64,000 nucleotides of DNA from Anoplolepis gracilipes (GCF_047496725.1 NC_132971.1:16486001-16550000), one strand, 5' to 3'. Counted from the first letter of the stretch, positions 49,765 to 63,009 are shown. Program-made: numbers and translations. The notes: generated from the sequence alone by a model not told the origin.

Positions 49765-52700
49765 GGGTTCTCTCGTAATAAAACGAAATATCGAAAAGAC
49801 TGATAATTAACTTTTTACAAAATTTCTCATCATATGTACAATATTTTAAAAAATTATCTCATTTTCTTTTCGAAATATTAAACTGCATATGTATCAAAAT
49901 ATTAGACGTACAATTAGATGAACAATTATCGTGAAACTGAAATAATAAAACGATGCAATAATAGTGAAACTAGATTAATTTTACAGAAAACGGATAGAAA
50001 TCAACGAGGTTAACAAAATATGCCAGTTACTAAACGTGCCAGTAAAACAAAGGAGGAAATGAGCGAGTGGATCTAGAAGAGATCCGGAGAAAAGTCGCGG
50101 TTCCATAGTGTGTACCACGAGGGTAGTTTCGAGTAACCGAGTTAATCTTGTCGCTCGTAGTACGACAGCGGTGCGCCGTACGCGGCAATCAAACAAGTAA
50201 TTCCGAACAACCGTAATATCCTCGGCTAAGCGCGAGCTGCTTGTAAACGTGCGCCAGCACTAATACCGGTAATTCGGTTTACAAGCGCCAGAGGTACGCC
50301 CTGGCTATCTCACGTTGGCTTTGTACAGGAATTCACATTGATGTAAACGCGAGCAAAGCATCCGACATGAATCGATAAAATGAGCCTATATATATAATAC
50401 ATATATATTGTTGAAAAATCCACATCAAAAACTATCGAGTGTTCACCTTCGATATTCTATACAATATGTATTTCTTGCTTATTGCATCAAGTTGCAATGT
50501 TTGCAACAAGTAGACAGACGTTTAAAAAAAAAAATATATATATATATATTAAAGAATATAATATCAAACATATAACACACATTATATTTCACGCAGATGT
50601 ATACTACATTTCAATTTTATCGATTTGACGAATATCGAATCTACGATTTCGATTAATGCGTTTTGCGAACCGTAATGACTACGATTATATTTGCATGATA
50701 TTGTCACCAATCACGATGGTGATTCGTCATTGAATATCGAGACGTGAAAAAGTTAACGACGTCCAACAGTCGCGATGGCACCAAAAACCGACCGCCGCCA
50801 TGACGGTGATTGTTTTTTCGACGTAGTTTTGGAAAGCGATTAACCGAGCTTGCGTCTAGCACATAGTTGCTGTCCAGGCTGGTGCCAAAACGTAACGAGC
50901 TTCCGCGACAAAAAACCTCTTGAAACGGCGGCGAATCGCGTTGAATGTCTCCCGTCGTGTCATTCATCATCGCGGTCAACGGCATCGCCATTAGACCATG
51001 TCCATCCATGATCGTCTGCTCGTCTGACAACGTGAATAGACGAAGAACGGGACGTTTCGTCAAAAGAAAAACAGAAAAATATTCCCCCATTATAAAGCCT
51101 TTTTTTCATTTGAGACAGAATAGTTAATGTATGCAACATGATAATAACGATTTCGTCTAAAAAAGAATAAAACTAAAGCACAAATTCTATCATATACGAA
51201 ATGATGATTAATGTGTATAAGATATTATCAGGGAAATTTATTTATAACAACGTGAAAATAAAATGTCTATAGTTTACTTGAAAAAATCGTTTAATTGGTA
51301 GCGCAGCTGTTGTTTAAACCCGTATCTTCAGAAGTAAATAACTGTCGTGAAAAAAAATAATCCCACCCGTAATTTATCAATGTCGTGCGAAGATCACTAG
51401 AATATTTAAAAGTCACGAATCGAGTGTGATAAGTCGAATTCGGGGGTGCGAAGGATCGTAAGATTAATTTCTAGTATCGTCGCCAAAGTGAACGTATAAG
51501 GTCGATCGGGAGCCCGAGGCGATAGATACGGGTACCGTCGACTTGTCACTACATCCCTGCTTCACTTCCTATGGATTACGAGTGTTTTCTTAAGGCAGTG
51601 GCCTTCTCAGGGCAGCAATTTGTATTCGAGATAAACCGTTATTGATGCCACCGATATTTCTCAGTCCTATAAAATAGATGCTGTGTGTTCCCCCCGGAGG
51701 GCTACTTCCGCTCGCTGAAAACCCGGGGAAGGACTAGTCGGGAAGAAGTTTCAGAGAGGGGTGAAAAGAAAAAGGAGACTCCTCACACGTCGCGCGGACT
51801 TGGTGCATGGGACAGCGAGCATACGGATATGAGATGACCTTGCCGTTATCCTCTCCGTTATGCGGTGGGTTTATATGAACGAATGACGATTTATGCCGAA
51901 AACTTTAAAGACAAAATATCATTCGCGCGTCCTTGCATCTACAACCGGCTGTTTGGGCGTCGGACTAAGTTTTCTTCACGTCACCCCTGGGATCGTCGGG
52001 CCACGAATAATACAGAGGTTCGCATTTGTAACCAAGCAACAGCGTAGCGAAACGTGGCCGAGAAGGCAAGTCACCGGCGAAAGGAATTTCGGAAGTCTAG
52101 TGGATGATATGAGTTCCGACGAGCGTAAGTCTGGCAGTTTCGTAGAATCGCGAAGTTTGCGTGGTTTAATAAATGCAACGCGGGGAATATTTTATCGCAA
52201 CTCGCCGTTCGAAAGAACGTGACGTGAGTTACTTCACCTTTGCACTCAAAATCGTGGCTTTTCGCTTCTCCTATGTCCTAAAAAATATATATATATATAT
52301 AAATATAGTATATTTATTTTATACGCTTTTCTATCATTTTAATTTCCTCTTCCGTATGTTGTTAAATTTTTCAATTCTCCGAGAAATAAATTTTATCTCT
52401 TCCTCAAATATATGGCTCTCTAATTTATTTCGTAATTAAAATTTAATATTAGCCAAGAGGAGAAAAAAGGGACAACACGAAGGCACATCCAAGGACATCG
52501 CTATATTTCTTTCAAGCGAAACGAAATATTAGCTCAAACTTGCATTAACGTCTTCGCGTCCGCTAATAACTTTCGTTTTTAGTACACTGTGTCATCGTCG
52601 TTTTCTCGACGGCGTGTCGTAAAGACGATAGCGAAAACGGCGCGTGGCTAAGTCGTAAATACCTCGTCACAGAGAACGTCCTCGTCAGTCGTAATAAAGA

Positions 52701-55365
52701 GACGTAGAAACACTCACGACATGCGTTTCGCCATGTACGGCTACCCGGGATCCCCATAGGGAAACGATATGTGGATTTTGGTGTACAGTATTGGTGCGGT
52801 TTGTCCCAGAGGGTGAAGGGTCCTGGACACGTCGCGGCTGTGTTATTGTAAGTCTGCCACGGTACCGCCTTATTGGTCGGTATCGGGGTTTCGCCGGCTC
52901 GTTGGGGTGGAACGACCTTAAGCGGGATCTGTGCGATTTTACGTCACGCCACCCTCGCGGCGAGGATATTGGATTACAGTGATTTTCAATTATGAGTAAT
53001 GGCACGCGCACCCCCGAAAAAACACGGCGAAAATGCCTTTGGTATACCTCGGTTCTTAGACTGGATATTGTTTTTAATAAAAAAGACATACACACAATGT
53101 GAATTGGAATATTTTATATTTCTTCTGTACTTTTTTACTCTGTGGTACAAAAATCAACTAAATTATTCCGAGATTAAGAGTCTGAGAGTTTTAATCAAAT
53201 TAAATTTTGTTAGAAGGTAAAAAGATGCACAAAAACTTGACACATTGTGCTGTTTGTTCATTATGTGCAATCAAATTGCATTAATATCGTTGATATATTG
53301 GTAATCAATAATAATTTAATAAAATAACTGGGTCGATGCCTACTCGAGACATCTTGTTGGATGAAATCGTGAAAATATATATCGGAAGAGTACATAGTAG
53401 ATAAAATTGATTATATCAAACGCGGTAAGGTACATTTTGCGACGACAAAATATTCCGGCAAAAGGAAACTTCACCGTTTACAACACCCTCGGAGTTTATC
53501 GAGCGCTCGTAGGGTGGCAGCACCCTTCAATGTTTCTGGAGGGTTGCTACAGTTTGTCAAAACAGAGATGTAAATTACATCCGTTTATATAATAAAATTC
53601 CACTTAAATCTTTATTTTTCAAAAATATTTTTCATATTTTCTACCCTAATACAATATATTTATTTTTTATTAGTTATGATCAATTTAATTAATAAATAAT
53701 ATTCTATTAAATTCATAAATTTGAGAAAATAATTTTTTATTGTTTCACTCATTTTCGATCATAAAAAATATAATAAATTGAATAAGGTACATAAAGCATA
53801 TCGTTTTTTTCAGTGGAAAATTTTGTTTTTACAAATTATATCAATTTCAGTTCTCGATCGCTAATTGTAAAGTAATGTTTGAAATTATCCTCTTTCCTAC
53901 TTTTGATTGAAAATGAAATCCATATTGAATGTAACTTGTCATTGTAGATTATGTAAATTTACTGTCAATTCACATAATGAACTTTTCATTTTCTGAGAAT
54001 ATTGAGAGAATAAAGAGAAATTTCATGAAATTTATAGAAATATCGTGCACGTAGTAAAACCGCGTCGAATAGTATTAGTCCTGTCATTTGCCAATGCGGT
54101 GATCGATCATTCTTTTAATTTCTTAGTTCACATCTCGTCTGAAACCGAATAATACTGACAAATAACTATATATTTCAGTTCAGCGTCGAAGCGACGCACG
54201 TTTCTTCTCGATCGATCATTTGCGCGATTGCACGGCTAACAACATAGAAAACGACGAAGAATAGGAGTGTTTCGGAAAAATGAAAAATTGAAGACGTCGC
54301 GTTGGATGCTTCCATTCAAGCGACATCCGAGCTGCGTCGTTTCCAGGAATGGACAATAGCACCCCTTGGGACATCTTTTGAGTGCCGCAAACATTCAATT
54401 TGTTCAGTATCGTCTTTCCCTCGAATTTTAATGCCGAAGTGGAAATTTCATCGAAAGATGAAACGTAATCCTAAGGTCAAGCCATTTCTCGTAACACGAT
54501 GCGATATGATTGTGTCCCAGTAACAACTTTATCTTTCTTTCTATTTTATCATATATATTCTTTTATATTCCCCCCATTAAAAGAGTAATAATAGGAAACA
54601 AAACGCAAAATATGTTAATTAGTAAAAACGAGAATTAAATGATATCGATATGATGTCGTTTTAGTATCATAATAGCAGAAAATATGTTAGTTATAAATGT
54701 ACTAAATATCATTAATTGTGTTTTAACCAGAAAACGCGCGAAGAGAAATAATTAATTTACTCCACGAGAGAATGAATCGATAAACGAGACGACGCCATTC
54801 TGGCTGCAAATGCATAATAAAAGTATCACTTATTGCGCCGACCTAAGAGAAAATATTTCATGAGCACGGCCAGGAAAGCCGCTTTAGTCAGAAACGTTCC
54901 GGGCCTTGATTAAAATTCCAAATTATTTCAGAGCTCGAGCTGACATTTCTCTTTATTATCATTATTTTCCTCGCTACGCTTATCGACGTTTTGTACTCTC
55001 CTGAAAACAATAGGGCTCATATGGCAGCCGTGATACACCTCTAAAAATATGAAATTTCTATAACTATAAAAATCTCTATATAAATTCTAGAGAGATAAAG
55101 AAAAATCGATAAAAAGAAAAATGACATGATACGATCAAGAGGATATTATATCTGAATAAAAAACATGTAAAAATTTATTATGTATGGCAATTTAATTACT
55201 TAATAATTTTTTAATTGTTAAGCAACAAATCATTATTGTTATGAATATTGAAATAATGATAATAAATTTTTATTATATGACTTCTCATCTATCATCTATG
55301 ATCTTTATTATAACGTACCTCTTCTAAGGTCTCAAGAGAGAAAAAGAGACTCGATTTCCTTTCAT
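49765..55365. other. Non-coding stretch, mixed
   Basis: AT-rich DNA with islands at about 50600-51100, 51360-52250, 52440-53040 and 54040-54520. Frames up to 136 codons (52685-53095, minus) are overlapped by others. A (AT)8 run is at about 50534-50549 and a short AT tract at about 52284-52301. An A-box-like TAGCGCAGCTG at about 51299 has no matching B box. A 61-codon frame at 53407-53592 is not recognised. Confidence 0.45.
50239..50286 (+). other. 10-bp inverted repeat with 28-nt loop
   Basis: GCTTGTAAAC at 50239-50248 and GTTTACAAGC at 50277-50286 are exact complements. GTAAACA-type words are also forkhead-like sites, so the inverted pair could be a protein-binding arrangement rather than an RNA fold. 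Inferred. Confidence 0.7.
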
Positions 55366-55370
55366 CTTTT

Positions 55371-55440
55371 CTCTCTCTCTCTCTCTCTCTCGCTCTCTCT
55401 CTCTTTCTCGTTCTCTCTTTCTCTTCTTCTTCTCTCTCTT
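55371..55440 (+). repeat. (CT)n microsatellite, imperfect
   Basis: CT dinucleotides for 20 bases, then CT-rich sequence with CG, TTT and TTCTT interruptions. The opposite-strand frame 55324-55536 encodes an Arg-Glu repeat from this tract and is not a gene. A consensus donor CCAAGGTAAGTG follows at 55479-55490. Confidence 0.93.
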
Positions 55441-55864
55441 TGTTAAATTCGCGGTCAGTCGGACCGAGATCGGTGGGGCCAAGGTAAGTGCAATTATGCT
55501 AATCAAATCAGAGAGGGGGCAAGGCACCCGAGACATAGAAAGGTGATGAGAGGTTACATCGCAGAGAGTTTGGAGTGCTAGTATTAGTTGTGGGTAACCT
55601 CAAGGCTCCACGTCAGAGAGGAGGTGAAAGATGGTGACGATGGTCGGCGGTTCTGAAGACGGCACAGGCGAGGAATGAGCAGAAACGGTCAGGTTACTTG
55701 TGTCTCGCTATAGGAACCAACAAAGAGAAGAACTGGCAACGCCCGAATCATCTTCGTAAACGTCAAAATCTAATCTCGAGCACGCAGATCAGTCATTATT
55801 CACGTGTAAAAATTCATGTCCGCCCAACACATATTTGTATCGAAGTTTTCGTATTCCTCTTACC

Positions 55865-55886
55865 TTTTTTTTTTTTTTTTTTTTTT
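55865..55886 (+). repeat. Poly(T)22 tract
   Basis: Twenty-two T in a row. Read on the minus strand it would be a poly(A) tail, but no AATAAA precedes it on that strand and no retrocopy is visible, so a simple homopolymer is the better call. Confidence 0.95.
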
Positions 55887-56403
55887 AAGATGCGTAAACA
55901 GACAAGTATTCGGCGGTGCCAAATTACCGGAACGTTGCGTGGCGTCACCAAGAAAAATTACAGGGCGCGATAACATCGGCTAATATCGGGCGAGGAAGAA
56001 GGACATATCTGGTTCCCGGCGGATGCGACGAGGATGGTATCTCGTTTAACCCCGGAACGTTGACGCAAATCAGTCGCGTTTTTACGCCATGGAACGTATC
56101 ATTATCCGACCGCTGTCGTATAATTTCGGAACCAGCGGGTTCCTCGTCGGGTCCGTGGTCGCTGTCGGCTCGAAATAAAAACAAAGAGCGCGAGGCTCAG
56201 CATGACAATTTTGCGGCATCGAGTTTCTCGAGATATGCGATAATCTGGAGGGCGACGGTTAGGCAACTCGATGTCATCATCGCCATCGACGTTATTCGCG
56301 CGTCATAATTAATTTTTTCGGTTGCGAGCGGTTACATCGTCGCGCTCGGCGCAAAATATGTAAATTATTTTCCATAATTAAAACGCACACCGGATTCGTC
56401 ATG

Positions 56404-56438
56404 AGCCGGAGCTGGAGCTGGAGCTGGAGCCGGAGCCG
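56404..56438 (+). repeat. GGAGCY hexanucleotide repeat
   Basis: About six units of GGAGCT or GGAGCC in tandem within a CpG-rich region. In one frame it would encode alternating Ser and Trp or Arg, but the frame closes after about 21 codons. Confidence 0.9.
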
Positions 56439-56890
56439 CATTGCACGCGCGCGACTCACGTACTGAAAGTTTCAGTGGAATTGCCGGAGCCGGTTACGTA
56501 GCTGCTATGCGAGTTTCTGGGTTATTGGTTTCTCGGTTGTTAATTCGCCATGTCGGCACGCCCAGCAGTTGCAAGTGACCATGCGGCGCTCGAACGTACG
56601 TGGGTCGTTGGCGCAATCAAAGGATCAAGGGCGGAAATGAGAGAGCGGTAGCGGGCAAGATCCGAGAAAAACGGAGACGGAAAAGCGGGACGGAGTAAGG
56701 AAGAAAGTACCGTGTTTCGAGTGGCAATATAATACAGCCACGAAACAATGGAGCACCGTGTAAGCCCGGCCACGAGGGCAATAAAACCACGACCGCGTTG
56801 GCGTATAAGCCAAGAGAGCCGTAGGAGAACTTCCGTGGCGGATGAGGGATAGAAAATTAAATATTAATTTCGCCCGAGCGACTGAGAAAA

Positions 56891-56920
56891 GCTCGCAGCT
56901 CGCAGCTCGCAGCTCGCAAG
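56891..56920 (+). repeat. GCTCGCA heptanucleotide repeat x4
   Basis: Four consecutive 7-base units, the last followed by AGCTCC. The seven-base period excludes frame-keeping coding repeats. Confidence 0.9.
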
Positions 56921-57590
56921 CTCCCGACTTCCTCTGACCCGCCGAAAGGTACCGTCGATTCGAAGAGAGTCAAACTCTTCCGGTGCTGCCTGGATTCTGA
57001 TCAGGCTCGCTTCGTCTGAATTCGAAATTCAATTAACTCTCCGGCTTACTCGCATTAATAATCAAGTATTAACAAAAAACGAATTTTGCATTAAGAGCTT
57101 TCAGAGCACGTATTGTACCGCTGAACGATCAAACAGGAAATTAGGCGTTTCCATTGAAAATACGAGAAGATATCGTACCGGCTTGTTCTACGCTCATGAG
57201 TATTTAATTAGCCATTACGGAAATTCAAGCTCACCGCCGACTAGATGATGATACATCAGCGAAAAATTTATTTTGTGCTCGAAAGCGCGCGCTGCAACAG
57301 GAAATCCCGTGAATTCTCAAAGGAATGTATCATCCCGGTGTTATCCGATGCAATCGGAAATAATTACCGCAAAAACTCGATAAACAGTAGCATCTCGTAT
57401 TATCTTCGACGGCGTGGTTTTAGCAACTTTCATAAATCATTGAATCCAGCGCAAGCGGCTTTGCCCTGATTCACGCAATTTCATTCGCCCGCTATTCGCG
57501 AAGGGATTATTATGGCGGCCGTATTTAGCCGAGCGCGGATTACAATCACGACTGGGTATTATGGCATAAATTTGCTATACGCGACAAACC

Positions 57591-57647
57591 AAAAAAAAAA
57601 GAGAGAAAAAAAGAGAGAAGGAGAGAGAGAGGGAAAAAAAGAAAAAC
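57591..57647 (+). repeat. Long purine tract (A/G only)
   Basis: More than 50 bases of A and G, with A10, GAGAGA and GGAGAGAGAGAGG segments. Mirror-like polypurine tracts can form triplex DNA. The opposite-strand Phe/Ser-rich frames at 57559-57813 come from it. Confidence 0.85.
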
Positions 57648-57649
57648 GA

Positions 57650-60600
57650 ACTCCCATGGCGAGCCACCAAATGTTTCCTGTTCGCAGCACGCGACGCCCG
57701 CCAATGAGGGTATCGGCAAAGGGGTCGGGAACGGTGATGTCGACGACGGAAATGCAAAAGTTCGATTTATGCGCTAACACGTTCGTGCCGCACGTACATA
57801 CACATGCAGACACGCCCGAACGTAGATAGCTCTCCTACCCATCGGGGAATGAACAATGATGCATGGCGTTCTCTCTCTGTATACGTGCGCGAGACCCTCC
57901 TCTAGCTATTTTTTTCCATGACCACCGACTATCGATGTTACATAGATCGCGCGATAGCGCCAGAGACGAAAAAATATGTACGAATTCCGGTGCTGATAAC
58001 GCGCTCGCGCGCGGGACATCTCTGACGAACGTACCCCTGAAATCTATGCCATGATGCGTCGCGCGTCTCTCGCTGTCGACGAGATGCGCACGTCCCGCGC
58101 ACACCCGTCTAATATCCGTTTATGCGAGAATCTGAAATTTATGTAAACGATCCTTCATCTAGTCGCTGATAGATCCGAGAATATATGCACGTTGCGTGTG
58201 TGTCGCCGCTGCGTCAAATGGAAACTCACGCGATCTATGTAGCACAAAGTTTCGCCAGACGATGACGTGTAGCCGGGCGAAAGAGAGAGAGAGAGAGTTG
58301 CGCCTGATTAAAAATTATTTCCGCCTGCCGCTTAATTTCCGTGCAATCTAACTATTACCCGCGCGCATCGCGCTACAAATCTTCTTTTATATATAATAAT
58401 ACTTATATATAATAAATATACTCTTATTTTTTTATATCGCAGCTGAGTAGTTAAGTAAAAACTGACGCTTAACTGCGTTATTTCAAATAGCAATTCAACT
58501 CGGAAAAATATGAAATACGAAATCATAAAAATATAGTATGTCCTTCGAAAAAATATGATAAAAATTACAAATATGACAAAAATGACAAATATCGAGATGG
58601 ATCAAAATGTAATAAATGATATATGTAATGCAATACTGTAATCGGAATTGTAAGCGGAAATTCATGCAAATTCAAATGACAGACATACTATAATTGTAGT
58701 AAATTTCTAAAATTACTATGGCCAAATATAACGGATATTCGGCGCGAGAGACACTCGACCGGAAGTATATCTTGCGATACTTTTCTGTTTGTAGTGCCAA
58801 CATTTGTCTTGCCACCCTTGAAGGTATACAGGGGCGAATCCGCACAGTGCCGTACCCACGGCATCGTAGCCCGCGGGTGCAGTATATTCATGCCAGGTTA
58901 GCCAGGCCGCTCTCGCGCAGAAAGAAAGATACCCGGCCGGGATTGAAAATAAATTTCACTGAGGGCCTAACCCGTACAAATAGCCCCACGCTGGTTTTAA
59001 TGGACGCGGCGTCGTGCCACGGCTAGCGACGTTTTATCACCGTAGCTTCGAGAGCACCTACGGCCGTTCGATTACGACTGTCGATATTGTTCCGGCTCTT
59101 GTCGCCGGGAGGAGAAACATTGCTACTTCCCCGGCGAAAAGCAATCGGCGGATTTCTTGGTGCTTTAACCGGAAGTCGTGGCACGACGGCACCGGAGAGA
59201 GACGTTTAATTTTTGCTCTTAATACGGATATTACGCTCGGTTTCCTCTCTCGCGAACGAGCTTACGAGACACAGTATTCCGTCGCGGTTTGCGTCTTCAT
59301 TTCATGTTATTTCGATGAACCAACCATCTCATGTTACTCGTGTAACTTGTGAAAAATCTAACGCTGCAAATCGCGCTTTTTCTTTCAATTTTTTACCATT
59401 AAACACGCAATGCAACAATTACGTCGACCGTAAAACCGTGATTACTGCACGGCGATGAAACGATTACAAAAATACGAAGCGGTATAATTATTCATAATGA
59501 TCGTCGCATATTTATTACGTGCCCCATATTTAAGCGGTCGCCATGTATCGTTCGCGGCACGTGAGGTACTACTATATCGTTAACCACTATCACAGTAATG
59601 TAACCAGCCATACTTACAAGCATATATTTCCCTAAGTAATTACGAAACAGAGAGAAATTGGCCGCTATTGCAGGCAAACTACCGCTTGAATCGAAAAATT
59701 AGCGGAGCAATTAGAAGGAACCTTACCAGAAGCTTGTCATCACAGATAGCGCGCGTATATAACGCGATATTGGACGATAACGGACAAACAAGAAACTTTA
59801 GAAAGTAACAAGCTTTAAGATAATTATTTTACTGCACGTAAGACATAATTAGAGTAAATACTTTGATTACGGCAGCACTTACAAAGGGAATAGATGAAAA
59901 AATTAGTATTTCAGATGCATATCCTATCATTATCAAGTCAGAAGCTACGCTCCCGTATCTACATTTATGAAGCTCGAGGAATTCCAATTAATATTTATTT
60001 CAAAAAGGAAAGTCCAGCCGCACGTCCATGTCGACCAGAGCATCTGCCAAAGGGAATGCAGAAATAATTCTCTGCATTATACACGTACTGCTTTATAATC
60101 ATTGTAAATTTGTGATTCCAATATTAATGATAAGTCTCACATTAATATAACAACCTATATCTCTCGAATATAGAATTGAATTTTGTTCCGCAGCATTATA
60201 CGTATTTTGGCGAGAGATTATTTTAGCTTCATTTATTACACGTTTAATATATAAAATGTGATTTCTGGATAAAATAAATTAACCGTTCATCCATTTATTG
60301 TAATCGATAGTTCCTTGAACTGTTTAAATATCTACCATTACGTTTGTTTCAATAAAATAGCTGTTTTTTCCAGCAAAAAAAATGAATAAAAACTATACTC
60401 TACTCTATTCTATTTATCTCATATTCTCTCTCTGGCGCGTGCAACACCGCGAAAACGCGAAGAATTTTTAATTCACTCAGCATGCCATCGAAACGCGCGC
60501 TTTTCTCTGCATCCGGTTCAAATCGATCCTGGCTGATCGGAAAAATGGTCGGCTCGGTGAAGCCGGCACCAGTTGATATTTGCCACCGCGAATTCGCATC

Positions 60601-61670
60601 ACACGAGCGTGGACCACGACGGTAAAACGGCTTAAAGCGTGTAACCGGCGCCGAGCGCCGGATGCCGTTCCCGTGGGACGCGTTTCAGAATCGCATTTCC
60701 CGGAGGCGCTCCCGCAACACGCTATTTCACCGTCGTTTATTATTGCTGCGCAAAATACGTATGTAGATAGGCAAGCAGGCGGGCAAAGGATCGCGTGAAC
60801 GCCAGCACCCATGGCAGTGCGCGACGTTTTTTTCAGCTCGGCACGCGATGCGTCAATCGCGCGACATGACGGTGTTGGCCTGAACAAATAGAACAAAATA
60901 GCACGGAAGTGATACTGAAAAAAAAGACGTCCTTTCGTCGGTAGAATTTTGACAAACTTGTGTGTGCGCGTGTGCCAGCAAGTTCCTCTCACCTGAATAA
61001 AAATATAATAAGATTATCATCGATTGTTTTGAAGTGTTACATGTGAACGATCTTCAATATTATAAACGCATCCCTTATCGTTACATTTAGACTTTCGACA
61101 CTGAACATGGAATGCATGACATTTTCGCACAAGTGTTTCAGCTCTTTGCGCACTGATGTGTTCTCTGAAGGCGCACGTATGCAATTTCGTCTCAAGTACA
61201 GCCTGCTTCCTCTACGATGGAACCTCGAGAAATGCATATATTTTACTTTTGTAAGATTACAATGCTTTTTATGTGAGTGCAAAATATTCATTTAACGCTA
61301 TCATATAACAAAAATATAAAAATTCTAAACCAGTAATTTAACAATGGAAAGAGATGTTCGTTTTTTCGTAATAAATAAAAACGAAAATATAAGAAGGGTA
61401 ACGAAACATTTACTTCCGTTTAAAATGATGATAAAACGTAACGTTATTCTATGTTTTCGTCGGAAATGTAAAAGTTTATGAGAACAAATCATCGGAAGTA
61501 AATATTTGATATCACATCGAAAATAGTTCTCTCGACGAATCATACAAGTATTATTGGTTTAAGGGGTTATCCTACTGTAAAATTTTGAAAAAATAAAAAA
61601 ATTTTTTTGCTTTAAAAATTAGATGTCTTAAAATTTAATATGTAAAAGATAAAACAAAAATAATTCGTAA
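57650..61670. other. Non-coding stretch with islands
   Basis: Islands at about 57660-58340, 58690-59760 and 60430-60990. Frames of 102, 112 and 171 codons (58718-59026, 59014-59352, 60477-60992 minus) are unrecognised and partly shadowed on other frames. An inverted ATTTACTTCCG/CGGAAGTAAAT pair lies at 61408 and 61493. TTTAAGGGGTTATCC near 61559 looks like a transposon terminus, but no partner end is in the window. Confidence 0.45.
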
Positions 61671-61671
61671 C

Positions 61672-61673
<2 letters not shown>

Positions 61674-61736
<63 letters not shown>
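61674..61736 (+). repeat. (TA)28 microsatellite
   Basis: Uninterrupted TA for 56 bases (61681-61736), preceded by TATATACA. The longest simple repeat in the window. Confidence 0.97.
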
Positions 61737-61741
<5 letters not shown>

Positions 61742-61961
61742 TAAAAACAATTGGTTTTTCTGTTTCAGAAAAATGACGGAATCGTCGTCCATCCGTGCGT
61801 GGAAAGGCATGTTTCAGGCAAACATCTCACGCAAATATTAATATTTTTTAATAAAATTTTAAATGTAGAAAACTTATAATATGTTCTAATAAACTATTAA
61901 ATATTAAATAAAGCACATTTTTACTTTTCGCATTTTAAATCCAAAAGTCTCAGGATATCTA

Positions 61962-62272
61962 CTCAAATCTTGTAAAAATCCTATACAAAAACTCTCTGAA
62001 AATTTCCCTGATTTTCCAGGTAAGTAAAGAAAATATATTCAAGATTTTAATACTTTCCCCACAAAAAATTCTTTTATTATGTTTTTCATATACAGAGCTT
62101 CTTAAGTTTCAAGTATTAGATTTATAAATGTAGTAAAGAAACTGAATAATTTAATAAGATAAACAATTTATATTTGCATAAAATTTTCATTTCTTCATCA
62201 TTAAAAATTTCAGAATATATACTTCATACTCAATATTATGTTAAGACATTGAATTTATAAATAAAGCAAAAA
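61962..62272 (-). repeat. Diverged interspersed repeat, copy B
   Basis: Reverse complement relative to copy A at 4757-5214. The clearest matches are TTAAGTTTCAAGTATTAGAT followed by TTATAAATG, TTTCCCTGATTTTCCAGGTA, and the AATATTATGTTAAGACATTG region. The CCAGGTAAGTAAAG at about 62018 looks like a splice donor, but the corresponding place in copy A reads TACCTGGAA, so it belongs to the repeat. Confidence 0.6.
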
Positions 62273-62340
62273 AAATATATATATATTTATAATATATTTT
62301 AAACGCATAAATTAAACAAATAGTTCTAAGTGAATTGTTC

Positions 62341-63002
62341 AGAACAGATTGAGACGCTGTGTCTTACTTTGACTGTCGATAATTTTTTTAAGCATTTCTT
62401 GCCAGATTTTAAGCGTGTGAAAGTTTCATAATAGTTCTACAAAAAGTTCTATGCGCAAAAATTATTAGAATATCAATTAAACAAATTAAATTGCCAAATT
62501 AAAGGTTAGTCATATTTCGATAGTTCTACTTTAATAAGATTTTATGTCTATCACTTTTAATTTCCAGAGAAATCTTTATACGTAAAAATTATTAGAATAT
62601 ATTTATTAAACAAATTAGATTAGCCGAGACGCCAAATGAACAAGTACCGAAATGAGACGCTGATTATATTTCGATTGTTCTATCGACTTTAAGTGAGACT
62701 TTGTATCAGTCTTTCAATCACTTTTAATTATCAGAGAGAGTTCTATGCGTAAAAATTATTAAAATATTTATTAAACAAATTAAATTGAGACACAGATATA
62801 ACGAAATCTTATTTACGTCCAGCGTTTTAGGCGATCTAATTTGTATAATTTATTCTAATAATTTTACGCATAGAAATTTTTTTAGACCTATTGCAACACT
62901 CTCAAGCGTTTAAAATGTGATAAAAATGCTTAAAAAAATCGTTGAAGGACAAAATGAGCAGCGTGAACCTGGTGTCTCAGTACGCACTTTGAAATCTGTT
63001 CT
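62341..63002 (+). mobile_element. Foldback-like element with long imperfect inverted repeats
   Basis: The left arm (about 62341-62492) and right arm (about 62834-63002) align as inverted repeats over 140-150 bases. They share the terminal AGAACAGATT (10/10), TGAGAC, TTTTTTTAAGCATTT, an AAGCG or AACGC block, and TTCTATGCG.AAAA with TTATTAGAATA. Inside, the TTCTATGCGTAAAAATTATT unit recurs as direct copies at 62447, 62573 and 62741, so the left arm has been partly reiterated. Total about 660 bases, no coding capacity. Layout fits a foldback or MITE-type DNA element, old and diverged. No target-site duplication is clear. Confidence 0.65.
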
Positions 63003-63009
63003 TTTCAGA

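Larger units (their letters stand above)
55890..57585. other. CpG-rich DNA with short GC-rich tandem repeats
   Basis: Apart from the two tandem repeats listed separately, about 55900-57030 is GC- and CpG-rich; frames at 55916-56308 (130 codons) and 55945-56184 (minus) overlap. None is recognised. Confidence 0.45.

Noticed and set aside
51295..51320. tRNA A-box-like TAGCGCAGCTG
   Set aside because: No B box (GGTTCGANTCC) within the next 80 bases and no acceptor stem.
55479..55490. Consensus splice donor CCAAGGTAAGTG
   Set aside because: About two AGGTAAGT matches are expected by chance in a window this size, and no exon with an acceptor is supported upstream.
55865..55886. Poly(T) as the poly(A) tail of a minus-strand retrocopy
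   Set aside because: No polyadenylation signal or gene-like sequence next to it on that strand.
61557..61580. TTTAAGGGGTTATCC as a transposon end
   Set aside because: No inverted partner found in the window and no target duplication visible.
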